This document shows, in pieces, positions 1-11,420 of a stretch of DNA of 64,000 nt (position 1 is the stretch's first letter; every line of letters starts with the position of its first letter). The notes beneath the pieces are model-generated. The model ran no database searches. It worked only from the letters and a program-made list of their open reading frames with translations, and had not been told where the DNA came from. This DNA comes from Neckera pumila (lineage: Eukaryota > Streptophyta > Bryopsida > Hypnales > Neckeraceae). Made by a program: the position numbers and the translations under genes. The stretch is taken from assembly GCA_963969595.1 (NCBI GenBank), contig OZ018409.1, positions 39,135,282 to 39,199,281 on the forward strand, read 5' to 3'.

Positions 1-162
1 ATCTACTATCAATATCTTTTTTAATGGCAATGTGATAGTCATATTTCATTGACAATTGGTGAAAATGAAGGGTAAAGAGGTTGTTTATAACAAAAAATCA
101 ATTGTCTATGGTGAAATCTCAAAGAACATGGGATATTTTGAAGATTACTCAATGTTCAAATT

Positions 163-532
163 CAAGAATTGTGTTAAAAGTTGAATCTCGGACCTCATTT
201 AAGCATAGTAGAATAATTTTTTTCCAAAATCTTTGAACAATAAAAACATGGAGAATCAATCTATTTTTCATCTCCAAAATTCCGTTTGAGATTTAGAGCT
301 TCCAATAAAAAGTTATAGACAAAATTCTAAAAGGATGTCAAAGAAAATTTTGCTTCCAACCCCTTTTAGAATTTTGTCTATAACTTTTTATTGGAGCTCT
401 AAACCTTAGACGGATTTTTGGAGATGAAAACTAGATTGATTCTCCACATTTTTTTAGTTCAAAGATTTTGGAAAAAAATTATTCTACTATGCCCAAATGA
501 GGTCTGAAATTCAACTTTTAACACAATTTTTG
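163..532. mobile_element. Foldback (long hairpin) element
   Basis: Two arms of about 170 bp (163-334 and 362-532) are near-perfect inverted copies separated by a 27-bp loop. The arms share, in opposite orientation, the segments around GTGTTAAAAGTTGAA, ATGGAGAATCAATCTA and TTATAGACAAAATTCTAAAA. No coding capacity. No clear target-site duplication was found, so the class (foldback MITE or inverted segmental duplication) is undecided. Transcription would give a long double-stranded RNA. Confidence 0.75.
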
Positions 533-1661
533 CTTTTTTCTTAAATATGAGTGGTAGTGCTCTTATTAATTTTAATTTACATATCCCTTATGGATTGTTG
601 TACCTACCACTATCCCACTTGTATTTAAATATCTTCCCTTCTCAACTTCAAATTCACTAAACTATTTGGCTTACAAAGCGAGTTCAAAATCACTAGTGTT
701 TCTAATTTTCATGACAATAGTAGCATCAAAATCCACTTCATTTTGGCTAATTTGATCGAATGTGATTAACTACCTAGTTAATCAGACTTGTACTGCAATC
801 TCATTAGTGAGTGCCGATAGCCTTTCTAAAGTCAGACACTCTAACTACTCACTGGTGCTACATGCTTACTTTCAAGTAATAGATTGGTTGGGTCACTCTC
901 TAGCAGCCCTCTGGAGGCTTGCAATTTTCTCTAATGAAACGTATTTGATGAAGAGAAATCATTTTTATGTTGATTTGGTTAAAATCCAACAAAAATATAT
1001 TGGTTTTGTCTTGGTTTTGACTGCCACTCTAGTAGTGTTGGAACTTATTGAGTGATGTATTTGTGAACTAGTACATATGTTAATGTACATATTGAGCTTA
1101 AAATGTCAAATTTTTTAAATTGGTAATATTCCATTATTTTGTCAATTTTCAAAACTTCTGTTCTATAATATCAATCCATACCAGTCCTCTCCTAGATGTT
1201 AGATGTTTGTGTACATAAATGTTGCCATTTTTGGAGCCAAAATCACTCCATGTTAACGAAATTGACATTTTAAACAATACTCTTTCGAATGCTTTGAGAA
1301 GAATTGCCATTTCCCTGTGTATTTCTAAGGAAACCATTTTAAGCCAAATGTAGGAGATGTGACTCCTTGAATGTGTAGACGTAAACATTCAACAATCCTT
1401 TGCATTTACCACAATTAAGTGACTAACTAATGCAAGTCCAAACAAAAAGATCAAAAAATTATGTTGACCTTGTAGATCTTTATTACTACACCAATATAAA
1501 TTGAAGCATTTGCAAGCTAGCCGCTAGCTAGTTCTAAGAGACTATAAGCTTAGCCTAATTGCAAGTATTCCATGTGAAAATCTTAGTTGTTTAGAATTAT
1601 ATTGCAAAAGTTCTGGTAAAAAAAATATCCTTCCACAAGGTGGGATTAGAAAACCAACGGT
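533..1661. other. AT-rich intergenic DNA, nothing recognised
   Basis: Short open frames occur here, but none has splice signals, domain motifs or codon structure that I can support as a gene. Confidence 0.5.
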
Positions 1662-1896
1662 GCTAGTATGTGAGCCCAACAATGCGAGCTTGTGAGCATT
1701 GAGCCTGCAATGTCAATACCTATAATATAGATTCCACACACCATAGAAGGTGTATGTATCATAAATAGCTATAATATGGGTATTTGTAACATATATATCC
1801 TATAATCATAGACGATTTCTTTAGTATATACACCTATAATATAGGTGTGTAGTATTCTAGACTCATGGGCTCACACTCCTATGCTCACATAATAGC
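1662..1896. mobile_element. Small MITE, copy 1
   Basis: About 235 bp bounded by imperfect inverted ends: GCTAGTATGTGAGC on the left and, reverse-complemented, GCTATTATGTGAGC on the right. The interior carries repeated CTATAATAT blocks. Related sequence recurs near 57.13-57.37 kb and in the copy split by the CACTA element (57371-59045). No target duplication is evident, so the superfamily is unassigned. Confidence 0.5.
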
Positions 1897-4600
1897 AATC
1901 CTCATCAGAATACTGGACATGTCTTAGTGCATCCATCCTTTTATGTTAGTATGTTCCCTCTAAGCTGAAACCCACCTTTTAAAAGAGTTTAGTGTCATGC
2001 AATGAGTATTTTTATTTGCTTAATGCCTAAGACTCTATTAATTTGAAATGATTTTTGGATATTTTGGACATCCAGTGTGAAGTATTAGATTTTTATTTAT
2101 TTTTGTTGACTAAAAAATCAAATGAACTTTGAGAAAATCTAATTCTTACAAAGATTCAAGCATTGATTAAAAAGTTACATTTTTGTTTTATTTTGACCTC
2201 TAATTTGAGCAAATGGAATAGAGAATTATTTTGCTTGGAAAATTGTATACATCTTTTTAACTTGAAGCTTTACTGAAATCTATAGTCTTTAGATCTTTGT
2301 GCAAAGTAGAATTTGAGTTATGGGGCTTGAAAGCTTGACAAAGCTACATTGTCAAGAATAAGATCCTACAGCTATAAATTCTAAAAAGTAGATTAATTTT
2401 GATTTATATACCTATTTTAGAAGATTTTGATTTTTTGCAGTTTCAAGAGCATTTTCTAAGTTTTGACATGAGGAACTTTATAGGTTAACAAGAAAAAAAA
2501 ATAAAGCAACAAAAACAAATAGCATTGGTAAAATTGTTGAAAAACGCTAGATTTTAAAAATAATGTCACTCCACCTAAAAGTCATTACATAAGCATCTAA
2601 TTATGATTCCTATTACTAAGTTGTTTTAGTTTTATATTGGATCATACAGGCAATTGAAAAAAAAATTAGATTCACCTATTAAGTTATTTTTGGACGCGGA
2701 TTAAATATAAGATACTATAATTTTTCAAAAATTTTCAAAAATTATAGGCGTACCTAAAAGTGATCCTTGGCTCTCATGAACAAAAGGTGACAATGAAAGC
2801 GTACTTCTGAGTCAAGAATTTGTATACCTCAATAACATGTACTTGTACTTATCTCATTTTCTTTTCTTCTTCTTTTTGAAGCATTCATTTGAAGCAGTTG
2901 AATATGGGAATTTTCCTGCACATATTAAAGTAGACAAGTCTATTACTATTTTGATTAGCAAGTTGAATATCTTGGGGCCAACTCCAAGAGAAGCACATAT
3001 TTTCAAAGGTGAGCGCTTGTTTCATGAATAAAAGCCAAGTAGAATTACAATTTTTTTTATTAGAATTATAATTTCTGTGAATTTTCAAAGTGGTTTGCCC
3101 TAAAATTATAAAACTGCTCATAGAGTGGAGTCATAAACATCCTATAAACAACCCATTACCTCTCTTCTATGTATTTAATGGTACTTAAATATCCACCATT
3201 AAAGGATTGACACATTATCCCTTGCAGGCATTAATGCAGTGATTTTGTCAGAAATTAAACGGACTTGGATGAGTTTTTGGATGGAGCCAAAAGTAGGATG
3301 ACAAAATTAGGTAGCTAGTGGAAATGAGTTGGCTTACCTTTTGGCATCCAAGATTTGGATAAATTAGTAGACCAATGGTTGGAGAGAACTATCAATTAAT
3401 TCATTGTTAGCCAGTTGCAATTTGAAAACATTGGAAAAATCAGTGAAAAAATCTACAAAATCTCTATTGGACCAAAAAATAGAGAAAAAAATGGATTTGT
3501 TATTTAAAAGAATGGTTCAATATAGGAATTTAAGGAAAACAGCTGATAAAACTCAAAAAGAAAACCCAAATGTTGTGGAAGATTGACAAGCAACTACAAC
3601 GACACATTGTGATATTTGTTGAATGGTTATTTTTTCACAATGTGGACAAGGGTGGTGTGGAGTAATTTGGGCCATTTGAGCAATCCAAATAGGGTATTGG
3701 GTAGCTTAAACAATCCAAAAGAAGATTATTGGAAATTTATTTTCTTACTTTATTTTCTTAGTTTACTACCACTTTGACATTTTTTGACACCCTTTTTGAC
3801 ACTCTTTCATTAGATGTTTTTTTGAGGCATTGAAGGACCATTGTAGGCCCGTTTCCCTTGCTATGAACTAGCCACTGCTGGCTAGAATAAAAAATAATTA
3901 AAAGCACAATTATGTTTCTATTGTCCTCAATATTATCTCTTGGATTACAAAATGACCAAATAAATCTCACGGTACCAAAAGTGGATGTTGTTTTAGACAC
4001 AAAAAATGTCAAAAAATTCCTTGGCCTAAAAGTATCTATTATAGCCTTGAAGAATGGCCAATTGTAGCTAATTCTTTAGAAATTTTGTTAATTTGAAAAA
4101 TTATATTTATCTAAAATATTTCATTAATTCTTTTCTATATCAACCTTACAAAGTATGTGTCTTATGTTCACCATCCTTCATAAACATTTGCCAAACCATT
4201 TTCAAAAATGGGCTCACAAAGGTTATAAATTAACAAGGTTATAAAATATTAAAATGAAAAATCCAGTGACATGGCAAGGGTCCAATGGATGTATACATAT
4301 ACCATTACAAATATGGACATGAATACAAATACATATACAAGTATGGATATGTATATGATTATTGATAAAGATGCATACTATCTCATATCTTTTGTTGATC
4401 CCTAAAGTCCTAAGGGTTTGGAACAAATCACAAAAGTGTTATCCCATATAAAAGACAAGTTACATAAATTTTTTGAAGTTTGCAGCAAAGAAGACAATGT
4501 GGAGTAGAAAGAGTAGAAAGTATCTATTCTATCAAAATTTCAAAATTATTGTAGATTTGCTTCAAACAAATTTTGAAGATTTTATTTCAAAAATTCACCA
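1897..4600. other. AT-rich intergenic DNA, nothing recognised
   Basis: No coding exon, RNA gene or bounded element could be supported. A compound ATATGTATATG-type microsatellite lies near 4290-4370. Confidence 0.5.
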
Positions 4601-4639
4601 AAACTATAGTTTCTATTGAAAACTTCTACAATGTTGCTA

Positions 4640-5107
4640 GCAAGCGAGCGGCGAGCGGGGAGTGGAAAATAGTGAGCGGGGAGCTTATATCTTGAATGGA
4701 AAATGGAAAAAAAAAACGATATTTGAAAATTTTTGGGATGAAAGTAAGTGACATTTTGGATGACAGTGACTGAAATTTTAGATGGAATAGACTAAAAATT
4801 TGGATGGTCCACAAAATTTTTTATAAGAGCATTAAAAGCAGGAAATTCTACGGTTTCAAGAAATGGATGAAAGTACTTGAAATAAGTGGATGAAAGTAGA
4901 TGAATGAGGTGGATGAAAGTACCTGAAATAAGTGGATGAAAGTATATGAAACAGTTGGATGAAAGTAGATGAATGAGGTGGATGAAAGTACATAAATTTA
5001 AAGGATGAAAGTAGATGGCATTCGGGATCACAGTACATGAAATATTCGATAGAAGCAGATGAAAGAAGGGGATGAAAGTACATAAAATACTGGATGAAAC
5101 CATATCC
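4640..5107 (+). repeat. GGATGAAA tandem repeat with GAGCGGCGAGC block
   Basis: Degenerate tandem repeats of GGATGAAAGTA-type units fill about 4740-5107, preceded at 4645-4682 by a GC-rich GCGAGCGGCGAGCGGGGAG block. The same two-part composition appears inverted at 28566-29005 (TTTCATCC repeats followed by CTCGCCGCTCGCC), which suggests a dispersed mobile repeat rather than an isolated microsatellite. Open frames across it are by-products of the repeat. Confidence 0.7.
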
Positions 5108-5687
5108 AATACGAGTTCTAGCATTACTTAAGAAGTGAGAGACAAAGCTATAAAAATGAGAAAATGAATGACAAAATTTCATTGGTATGCACAAACAAAT
5201 TCTTGAAGACGGTGGGACCTATGACCGCTAAAATAGGGTGCCTATGACCACTGTAAGTTTGCATGTCATTTTGCGCGCTTTCAATGGTAGAACTTAAGTA
5301 CACCTATTACCGTGTATATAGGGAATATCTTTGAAGGCAAACCTATGTGATTGTTCATTGTTTCAAATGAACTTCAAATTCAAAAAATACATGACCTGTT
5401 CCATATATTGGCTTCTAGGCTAATGATGTCATTACTATGTTGGAGAATAAAAAATTGTCACATAGGCAGAGTATGACTTTATGCAATGAATAACGATGCA
5501 CAAAACAATGATGATAGAAATGATTTCGGAAAGGATTAGAGTGGGTCATGTATAAGCAAGTACAATAATTTCAAAAAGGATAAGAGTGGGTCTAATAAAA
5601 TGCAAGTACTGGCCCTTTTAGTCTCAGTACATTTCCATTCAATGTTCAACAAACAGAAACAATGGTCCTTGTATGCAAGAAGACAAC
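5108..5687. other. 3' flank of the MULE fossil, no gene
   Basis: Contains a short imperfect direct repeat near 5525-5610 (two versions of AGAGTGGGTC ... CAAGTAC). No terminal inverted repeat of the transposon could be recognised here. Confidence 0.4.
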
Positions 5688-7397
5688 CTAATTTGATCCC
5701 AAATGATTTAGTATCTCGCTAAGGAGCACTTGTTTCACTTCATTGAAACTGAAACTAGGTGCATGAATGAAGGCTTCCAATGTAGATTGTAGGTTGTAGA
5801 TGATCGTGAAAATGAAGTAAAGATGCTTACAATTTGCCCAAGTTCCCTGCTTGCCCAAACACTTCAGCTTCATCTCCGTGAAATTTGGACATGTGCAGTC
5901 CGGAAAAGAAGACATAGTGAGCTTGTACTTCTCATAGCGAGGCTCTACACCAGAGATGAGTGACACTATGCATCCAAATCCAAGGTGGGGAACCATTGTC
6001 ACGCTTTCTGTACGTGCATTCAGGGTTAATGCCGATGCGCAATTGTTATGATGCTTCCCTATTGGTGCCTTCGGGTTACAGCAGACGACCTTCCCCGCTT
6101 GAAATGTCGGATGTTCATTTGCTGAAAGGGAAACAAGGTAGGCATGCACAATTTCGATGCGAGCTTCTCCACCAAACAGTCTGTGGGGTAAAATGACTTG
6201 ACGTTGTTGAAGTTGAAAGTCTGCCGCTTCCAGGGCCAAAATCTCGACCTTAGAGAGTTTGATGCCGTTTTTCACTGGCCAAATGTTTGGAATACTTGGT
6301 ATTGATCACACCCACTTTTGCCGCGTACCTTTCACATAACGTTCAATATTGTCGTTGCAAAAGAAAAATTGCATACGGTCATAACGATTTTTCCGATAAT
6401 TCACCATCATACCTGTATATGTTGGTGCAGCAGTTGCTATGTTATTCTGGACAATTTGTGCGGTGCACTTCTTCTTTGTGATTGCTTGTAGTACAAAGCA
6501 TGCCTTTGCTGAGGTTTTTGCTAAACGTGCTATATGCCATTGACCCTTGTTGCACATGGTCTCCTGAATAGCAGACACATGAGTTGAGTTCAGAATACAA
6601 ATTCGACCTGTAATGTCCTCGGAAGACGTCGTCACTGTAGGGTCCACATCCATACTTGCAAAAACGTCCTCCAAAATGGTGTTCAAATTCGATGCACTTG
6701 TTGTGGCTCTCTGCGACCGTGTCCGAATGCGTGGATGAGAAAAATTGACTTTATCCGGTCTATATGAGTTGAATTCGCAGCCAAGTACCATGTCTGCCTT
6801 CCTCTTCTACGATCCAAACACTTCTTGTTCTTCAAAGTGAGGCTCTCTATTGATGAATTCTTGCACATCTGGAATGCTTGAAATAGCTTCAATAAGGGAT
6901 TTTGGATTGCCGGTTTGTTCGACCGAACGTTGGGCCACATAAAGCATTAGCTCTTCCTTCCCTAGTCCCGTACCACCTCCATTTTCTTTCAAGTATTGGT
7001 AAAACCTAACCATCTGCATAAACGCTCTAACAAAATCGTCTATCGTGGCGATGTACAGATCGTTCCGCCGATTTCCAGATTGTTGAAGCTACTTGTTATG
7101 TACTGTCTCAACGAGGTTGCAAGAGGCATTTCCGCTAGCTCAGAGTCGCTGGGATCCTGGCAAAATTTGGTCATTACACCACAATCAAGTCTCAGCAAAC
7201 AAAGATGTACTTTGAAATTATTCTTGAGATTTATCGCAATGAAGAGATAGCAATGCTGTTGTACAATGAACACGCATCACTATCAAGCACAATTAAAAAA
7301 ACGTCCAAGAAAGAGCCTATACAAACACCCTAAACGGTACATAGAGGGTCACTAAGTGTACCATTGCCAAGCATGAAGGTCAAAATTGTGTACTTAA

Positions 7398-8320
7398 CCC
7401 CTAAAGAACTGGATTGTGTTTTTTGGACTTATAACTTTTTTGGGCAAGTGCATTTGAGCAGAGATTTGCACATTTTGGGCTGAAATTTTAATAGAATGTG
7501 GGGACGAGGAATATCTTTCATATGCTCAAATTTCATGACATTTGGAAATACGAGCAAAAAGTTATTGCACAATATGTTGTTTATTTCTCAACTTGGGCAG
7601 TCCGGGCAGATCTGGAAAAAACACTTTTTTAAGAAATAAAAATTTGAAAGTTGTTCTTCAGATTTATATGTACTCAAAAAGATTAGAATCATTGCATTTC
7701 AATAGTTGAGACAAAAGTTATGAGGCTTTTTAGTTTGCGGGCAGTTATGGAATTCCTACACCAAAAAAACTGTGAAGTCCTTTATTTTCCTGAAATTTCA
7801 ATATTTTTGAAAAAAAATAATGCTATTGGATGTAGATTGTTTATAAAAAAAATTCAACCATTTGGATTGGAATTTTTTAATTTTTTAAATTATTTATTAA
7901 CAATTTAGTATTTTGAATCATTCTCTACTTATTTCTACTTACTATTTTTTTCCTATATGTTGCACAACTCCAAATGATCTGAAAATTTTCATGTATGTAG
8001 CCAACTTGCCCTAAAGAATGAATCCAAAGAAGCACAGCCATTTTGGACATTTTTTCATAGTGATTTGACCTTGTGAAGTGCAGCTGCCCGGTTTTTCGCA
8101 GTGGTCAAAAAAGGATTTTTGCCACTTCAAATGCTAATATCTTGCAATCTACATGGTGGAAATTTCTGAAATTTTTTCCACATATTCTCAAACTAGAGTA
8201 CAACAAGATCCCACGGTTACATGTGTCAAAAAATGATATTTTTCAAAAATTTGGTACTTGGACTAGAAATGGCAGTTTTGGAGCATTTTTGGTGAGAACA
8301 TAGTCAAGGAACTTTCGGGG
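7398..8320. mobile_element. TTAA-flanked (piggyBac-like) non-autonomous element, subfamily B
   Basis: A 923-bp segment lies between TTAA at 7394-7397 and TTAA at 8321-8324. Its ends are inverted: CCCCTAAAGAACT on the left and, reverse-complemented, CCCCGAAAGTTCC on the right. There is no transposase coding sequence. TTAA duplication with CCC-starting termini is the hallmark of piggyBac. It lies inside the MULE fossil, in what is probably a former intron. The interior differs from the subfamily at 20865-21777. Confidence 0.7.
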
Positions 8321-8363
8321 TTAAGAAAAAAAAAAGTCTAAGACAAATCGACTGCCAACCCAT

Positions 8364-8379
8364 GTCTCAATACTGAGAC
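8364..8379. repeat. Dispersed 16-bp palindrome GTCTCAATACTGAGAC
   Basis: Member of the palindrome family that is concentrated at 13.5-25.5 kb. A TGCAT lies about 25 bp downstream (8403-8407), as in several other copies. Confidence 0.6.
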
Positions 8380-9183
8380 ATGGTTTGGATCCCCAAGTGC
8401 CATGCATAACTCAGATGACCATCATCCTCGCAGAAGTTGAAAATTTTCAAAGGTCAAGTCCAAGCTAATATCCTTGTCGAGTGCGTAAGTGCTATTCTAG
8501 GGCTCATTGCCATGAATCATTCACAATATCCTCCCTAATAAAGCCAATAAACTAGTTCCTGAAAATGACAGAAGTTCTAACAGCGTATTCACCCAATAAA
8601 TCCTATTTGCGTCCAATAGGGTCTATTACGTCCCAGAGCCATTGATTGGAATTGGGTGCATTACAAATTTCAGGTATAGAACCTAAAAAGAAATATGGGC
8701 ACTCAGAAAATCATACAAATACGGAAACTTGAGACAATTTGCAAAAGATAAGGATGAAGAGAAGGACTTACAAGTTGCATGAATCTGCCCCATTGATGAT
8801 ACCGGAAATACCAGAAAGAAAGCCATAGCTCCAAGCTATGCAGACCTAAAACCGTAGTAGCCCCTGATGATGATCACTAGACTTTTATAGCAAGGTATTG
8901 AGTTTTAGACTCTTCAGAAGTCTTGGCGTTCTTGTATTGTTTACAAAGTAGACAATGTTGATCTTGCAAGTCCCCACGAATGTGAGCCTTGGTACGTTTT
9001 TCCATGGATTGAGTCCAATGAAAGAGACATTTTCTTTTACAATCTTCCATAGGTATGTTGATGTCCTCGGATCCATAAATCATCCGCACAGCATTCCAAT
9101 TTGCTTGTGTACTATCTGCCATGTATCCTTTAAACTAAGGTTTGTCTACTCCATGTCGGCCAATAACAGAGTTCAAATTGTTC

Positions 9184-9724
9184 CAGGGTTGTCATACTGG
9201 ACGGACATCTGGTTCGCCCGTCTGTCCTCCCGTCTCGTCTGATAGAGGTTCCACCCGTCTGATGTAGTCAACACATAGTTGACTTTCTAGTAAAGAAATA
9301 AAGGGCGACGTGGCTACCACGTCAATGCCACCTAGTTGTCAAGCGAGACCTTGGGCACGGACGGAATCAGTAGAGGCGCGAACGTCAGGTTAGGGCGCGA
9401 ATGTAAGGACAGGGCTCGGACGTAAGGTCAAGGTGCGGACGTAAGGTCAGGGCGCGGATGGACGGGCGCGGACATACGGTCAGGGTGTGGATGGATGGGC
9501 GCGGACGTAACGTCAGGGTGCAGACGGACTCCAACTCCGGATCCGGATTCAATTTATAATTGGGCCAGCGTGGAATGATGACGTGTCATTTACAATCAAC
9601 TTTTCCTATCTTGAAAAAATTCTAAGATCTACAAATTGAAAGCCGTCCAGACCATCCATCTGTCCGGTTCGCCCGTCCGCCCGTCCCGTCTGATGACCCT
9701 GACTCGCCCGTTATGACAACCTTG
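9184..9724. mobile_element. hAT-type MITE with internal minisatellite
   Basis: The 541-bp insertion has terminal inverted repeats CAGGGTTGTCATA (left) and CAAGGTTGTCATA (right, reverse-complemented). It is flanked by an identical 8-bp duplication, AATTGTTC, at 9176-9183 and 9725-9732. An 8-bp duplication with CARGG termini fits the hAT superfamily. Subterminal CCCGTC/GACGGG blocks are inverted. Removing the element plus one duplication leaves a continuous transposase frame (WNNLNSVIG), which fixes the boundaries and shows it entered the MULE catalytic domain. Confidence 0.85.
9373..9532 (+). repeat. GC-rich minisatellite, about 20-bp unit
   Basis: About eight degenerate units of the type CGGACGTAAGGTCAGGGCG, inside the hAT MITE. 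It is far more GC-rich than its surroundings. Confidence 0.75.
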
Positions 9725-11420
9725 AATTGTTCCAAAATAGAAGTTGAGCCGTGCAATATTCAGATTGCATGTCGCAGACAGCAATAGTCATAACGTGACA
9801 ATATACGGAGTCGTATACATGACAAGCCATGGTTGTCCACTCCTTCACGTGTTTGACATGGTCAAACATTATCTACGTGTCCTGAAGGTCCCCTCCACTT
9901 TACATTCGCTTGACTAGGTCAACTCCACTTCCAGGTCCTACTTCTGACATTTTGAAATCAAAGACTTTGTCCTTATCTGTCCTTTGACCTGGAAATTTAC
10001 TCTCCTGGACAATTGCCCACATGCTTGGCCCCCTCAACTTGGTAATGCTGTCAATCACTCCAAACTTCCACAAATATTTGAAGGATATTACCTCGTTTTG
10101 AATACTCTGAGAGTTGAAGTACTTGCACTTGTCCAGCACTGGGATGAGTTCGTCAAAGTCAAGAGTCTTGGTCTGCACTCCATCCGAGCGTAGAATGAGT
10201 TTGCCCAAGAGTTCTTTTGTAGCCTCCATGACAATTGAGGAGTTTGTGCCACTCGGTGTTCTCTCCATCTGTTCTCTAATGAGAGTACAAGTTCTGCCCT
10301 TCATGTCTCGGAGTTCTCCATCCTTCACCGGATGTGCGTGAGTGCCAAGATGAACAAATGCACGAGTATGCAATTCGTTTCCAATCACGTAATAGACCTT
10401 CACACTACACCTCGCAATACATGATGGAGGTTGTTTGCAGATTTTACACACCAGAGATGAGCCGGGAGGGCGGATGTTGCCAACATCTATTGGATTAGGT
10501 GACAATCCTTTCCATTCCGTTTCATTGAAGGCTTGGGTTCGGTGCACACGAGTGACACGACTAAGGAATTCACACGACGAATTTATACAACGAATATGAA
10601 CTAGACAACAAGCTGTGCAGAACGACAACACCGTGGGGTTGGATATATTTGTCGTCACCATCTTAGACCAGACATGACCATCACAGCGCCTATCCATACC
10701 AATCATGGTCTTCGCTTCAGATTGAGCAGGGTAAGACTCAATTGGAGGCAACTCAAAAATAACATCTCCATTAAACCTCAGGAGCAACAATTCGAATCTT
10801 TGAATGGAAATAGTTTCATAATCGAGTTTGGATAACACACTCCTACGATCCTTCAATAATCAAAGTTCCTTCAAACAATCTATGACAGATACTTCTGAGA
10901 CAGCAATTGTAGATTTAATGTGGATCACTACTGGAGTCAGATAAGAAGGGCTTGGTAATCTGGAATGAGAAGGAGTGTCCAAGTTCTTTTCGTCCTTAGG
11001 GTGATCAACGTCAGAATCATCACTCAGAATAGTGACATGTTCTGGAAGTGTCTCTCTCTTGACACGAGTTAAAGGAGGGGTTTGAAACAACAATGACGAG
11101 GATCGATGGTGTGTCACCCCTTCAGAAGAAGTGGACCAAAACGTTTGAAGTACTCCATACACCCTAAACTTTCCGGGCTTCAAATGCCATAATCTGTCGT
11201 CACCATCTGAAACAGCGACTTGCCCTATACTGTGAGTGATGCAACCTGTCTTGACGTCATATATGTCTTCATCAACGTGAACTGACTCAACCTTCAAATT
11301 AAACCTTAAACTCAATCTAGAAGCTGAGACAATGGCAAGCCCATCTTGACTTGCAAGAAAAAATATTGGAACCTCATCCCCGAAAGCACTAACCACTATC
11401 ATGTCCTCCAAGTCCACCAT

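Larger units (their letters stand above)
5688..11420 (-). pseudogene. MULE-type transposase with C-terminal SWIM finger, degenerate
   Basis: I read this as a dead Mutator-like DNA transposase. The N-terminal part (11420-9900) has paired cysteines and histidines typical of a zinc-binding DNA-recognition region. The catalytic part follows (about 9870-8772), with CDMQSEYC, a segment reading YMADSTQANWNAVR, then CLFHWTQSM. The C-terminal segment (6275-5688) has a SWIM-type finger: C127-T-C129 with C149-K-H151, numbered from the 6275 start. From 11420 to 8772 a single reading frame runs with no frameshift but six stops: TGA 10860-10862, TAA 9900-9902, TAG 9873-9875, TAG 9135-9137, and TAG-TGA 8874-8879. 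A good donor (CTT|GTAAGT) ends that exon at 8772. Further 3', frames 7019-6807, 6791-6306 and 6275-5688 are in phase and separated only by stops (TAG at 6807, TGA at 6306). Two other elements are nested inside. Terminal inverted repeats of the element were not found. Confidence 0.8.

Noticed and set aside
4792..5194. Minus-strand frames rich in HPLSSTFIHL-type repeats
   Set aside because: They are translations of the GGATGAAA tandem repeat, not a repeat protein.
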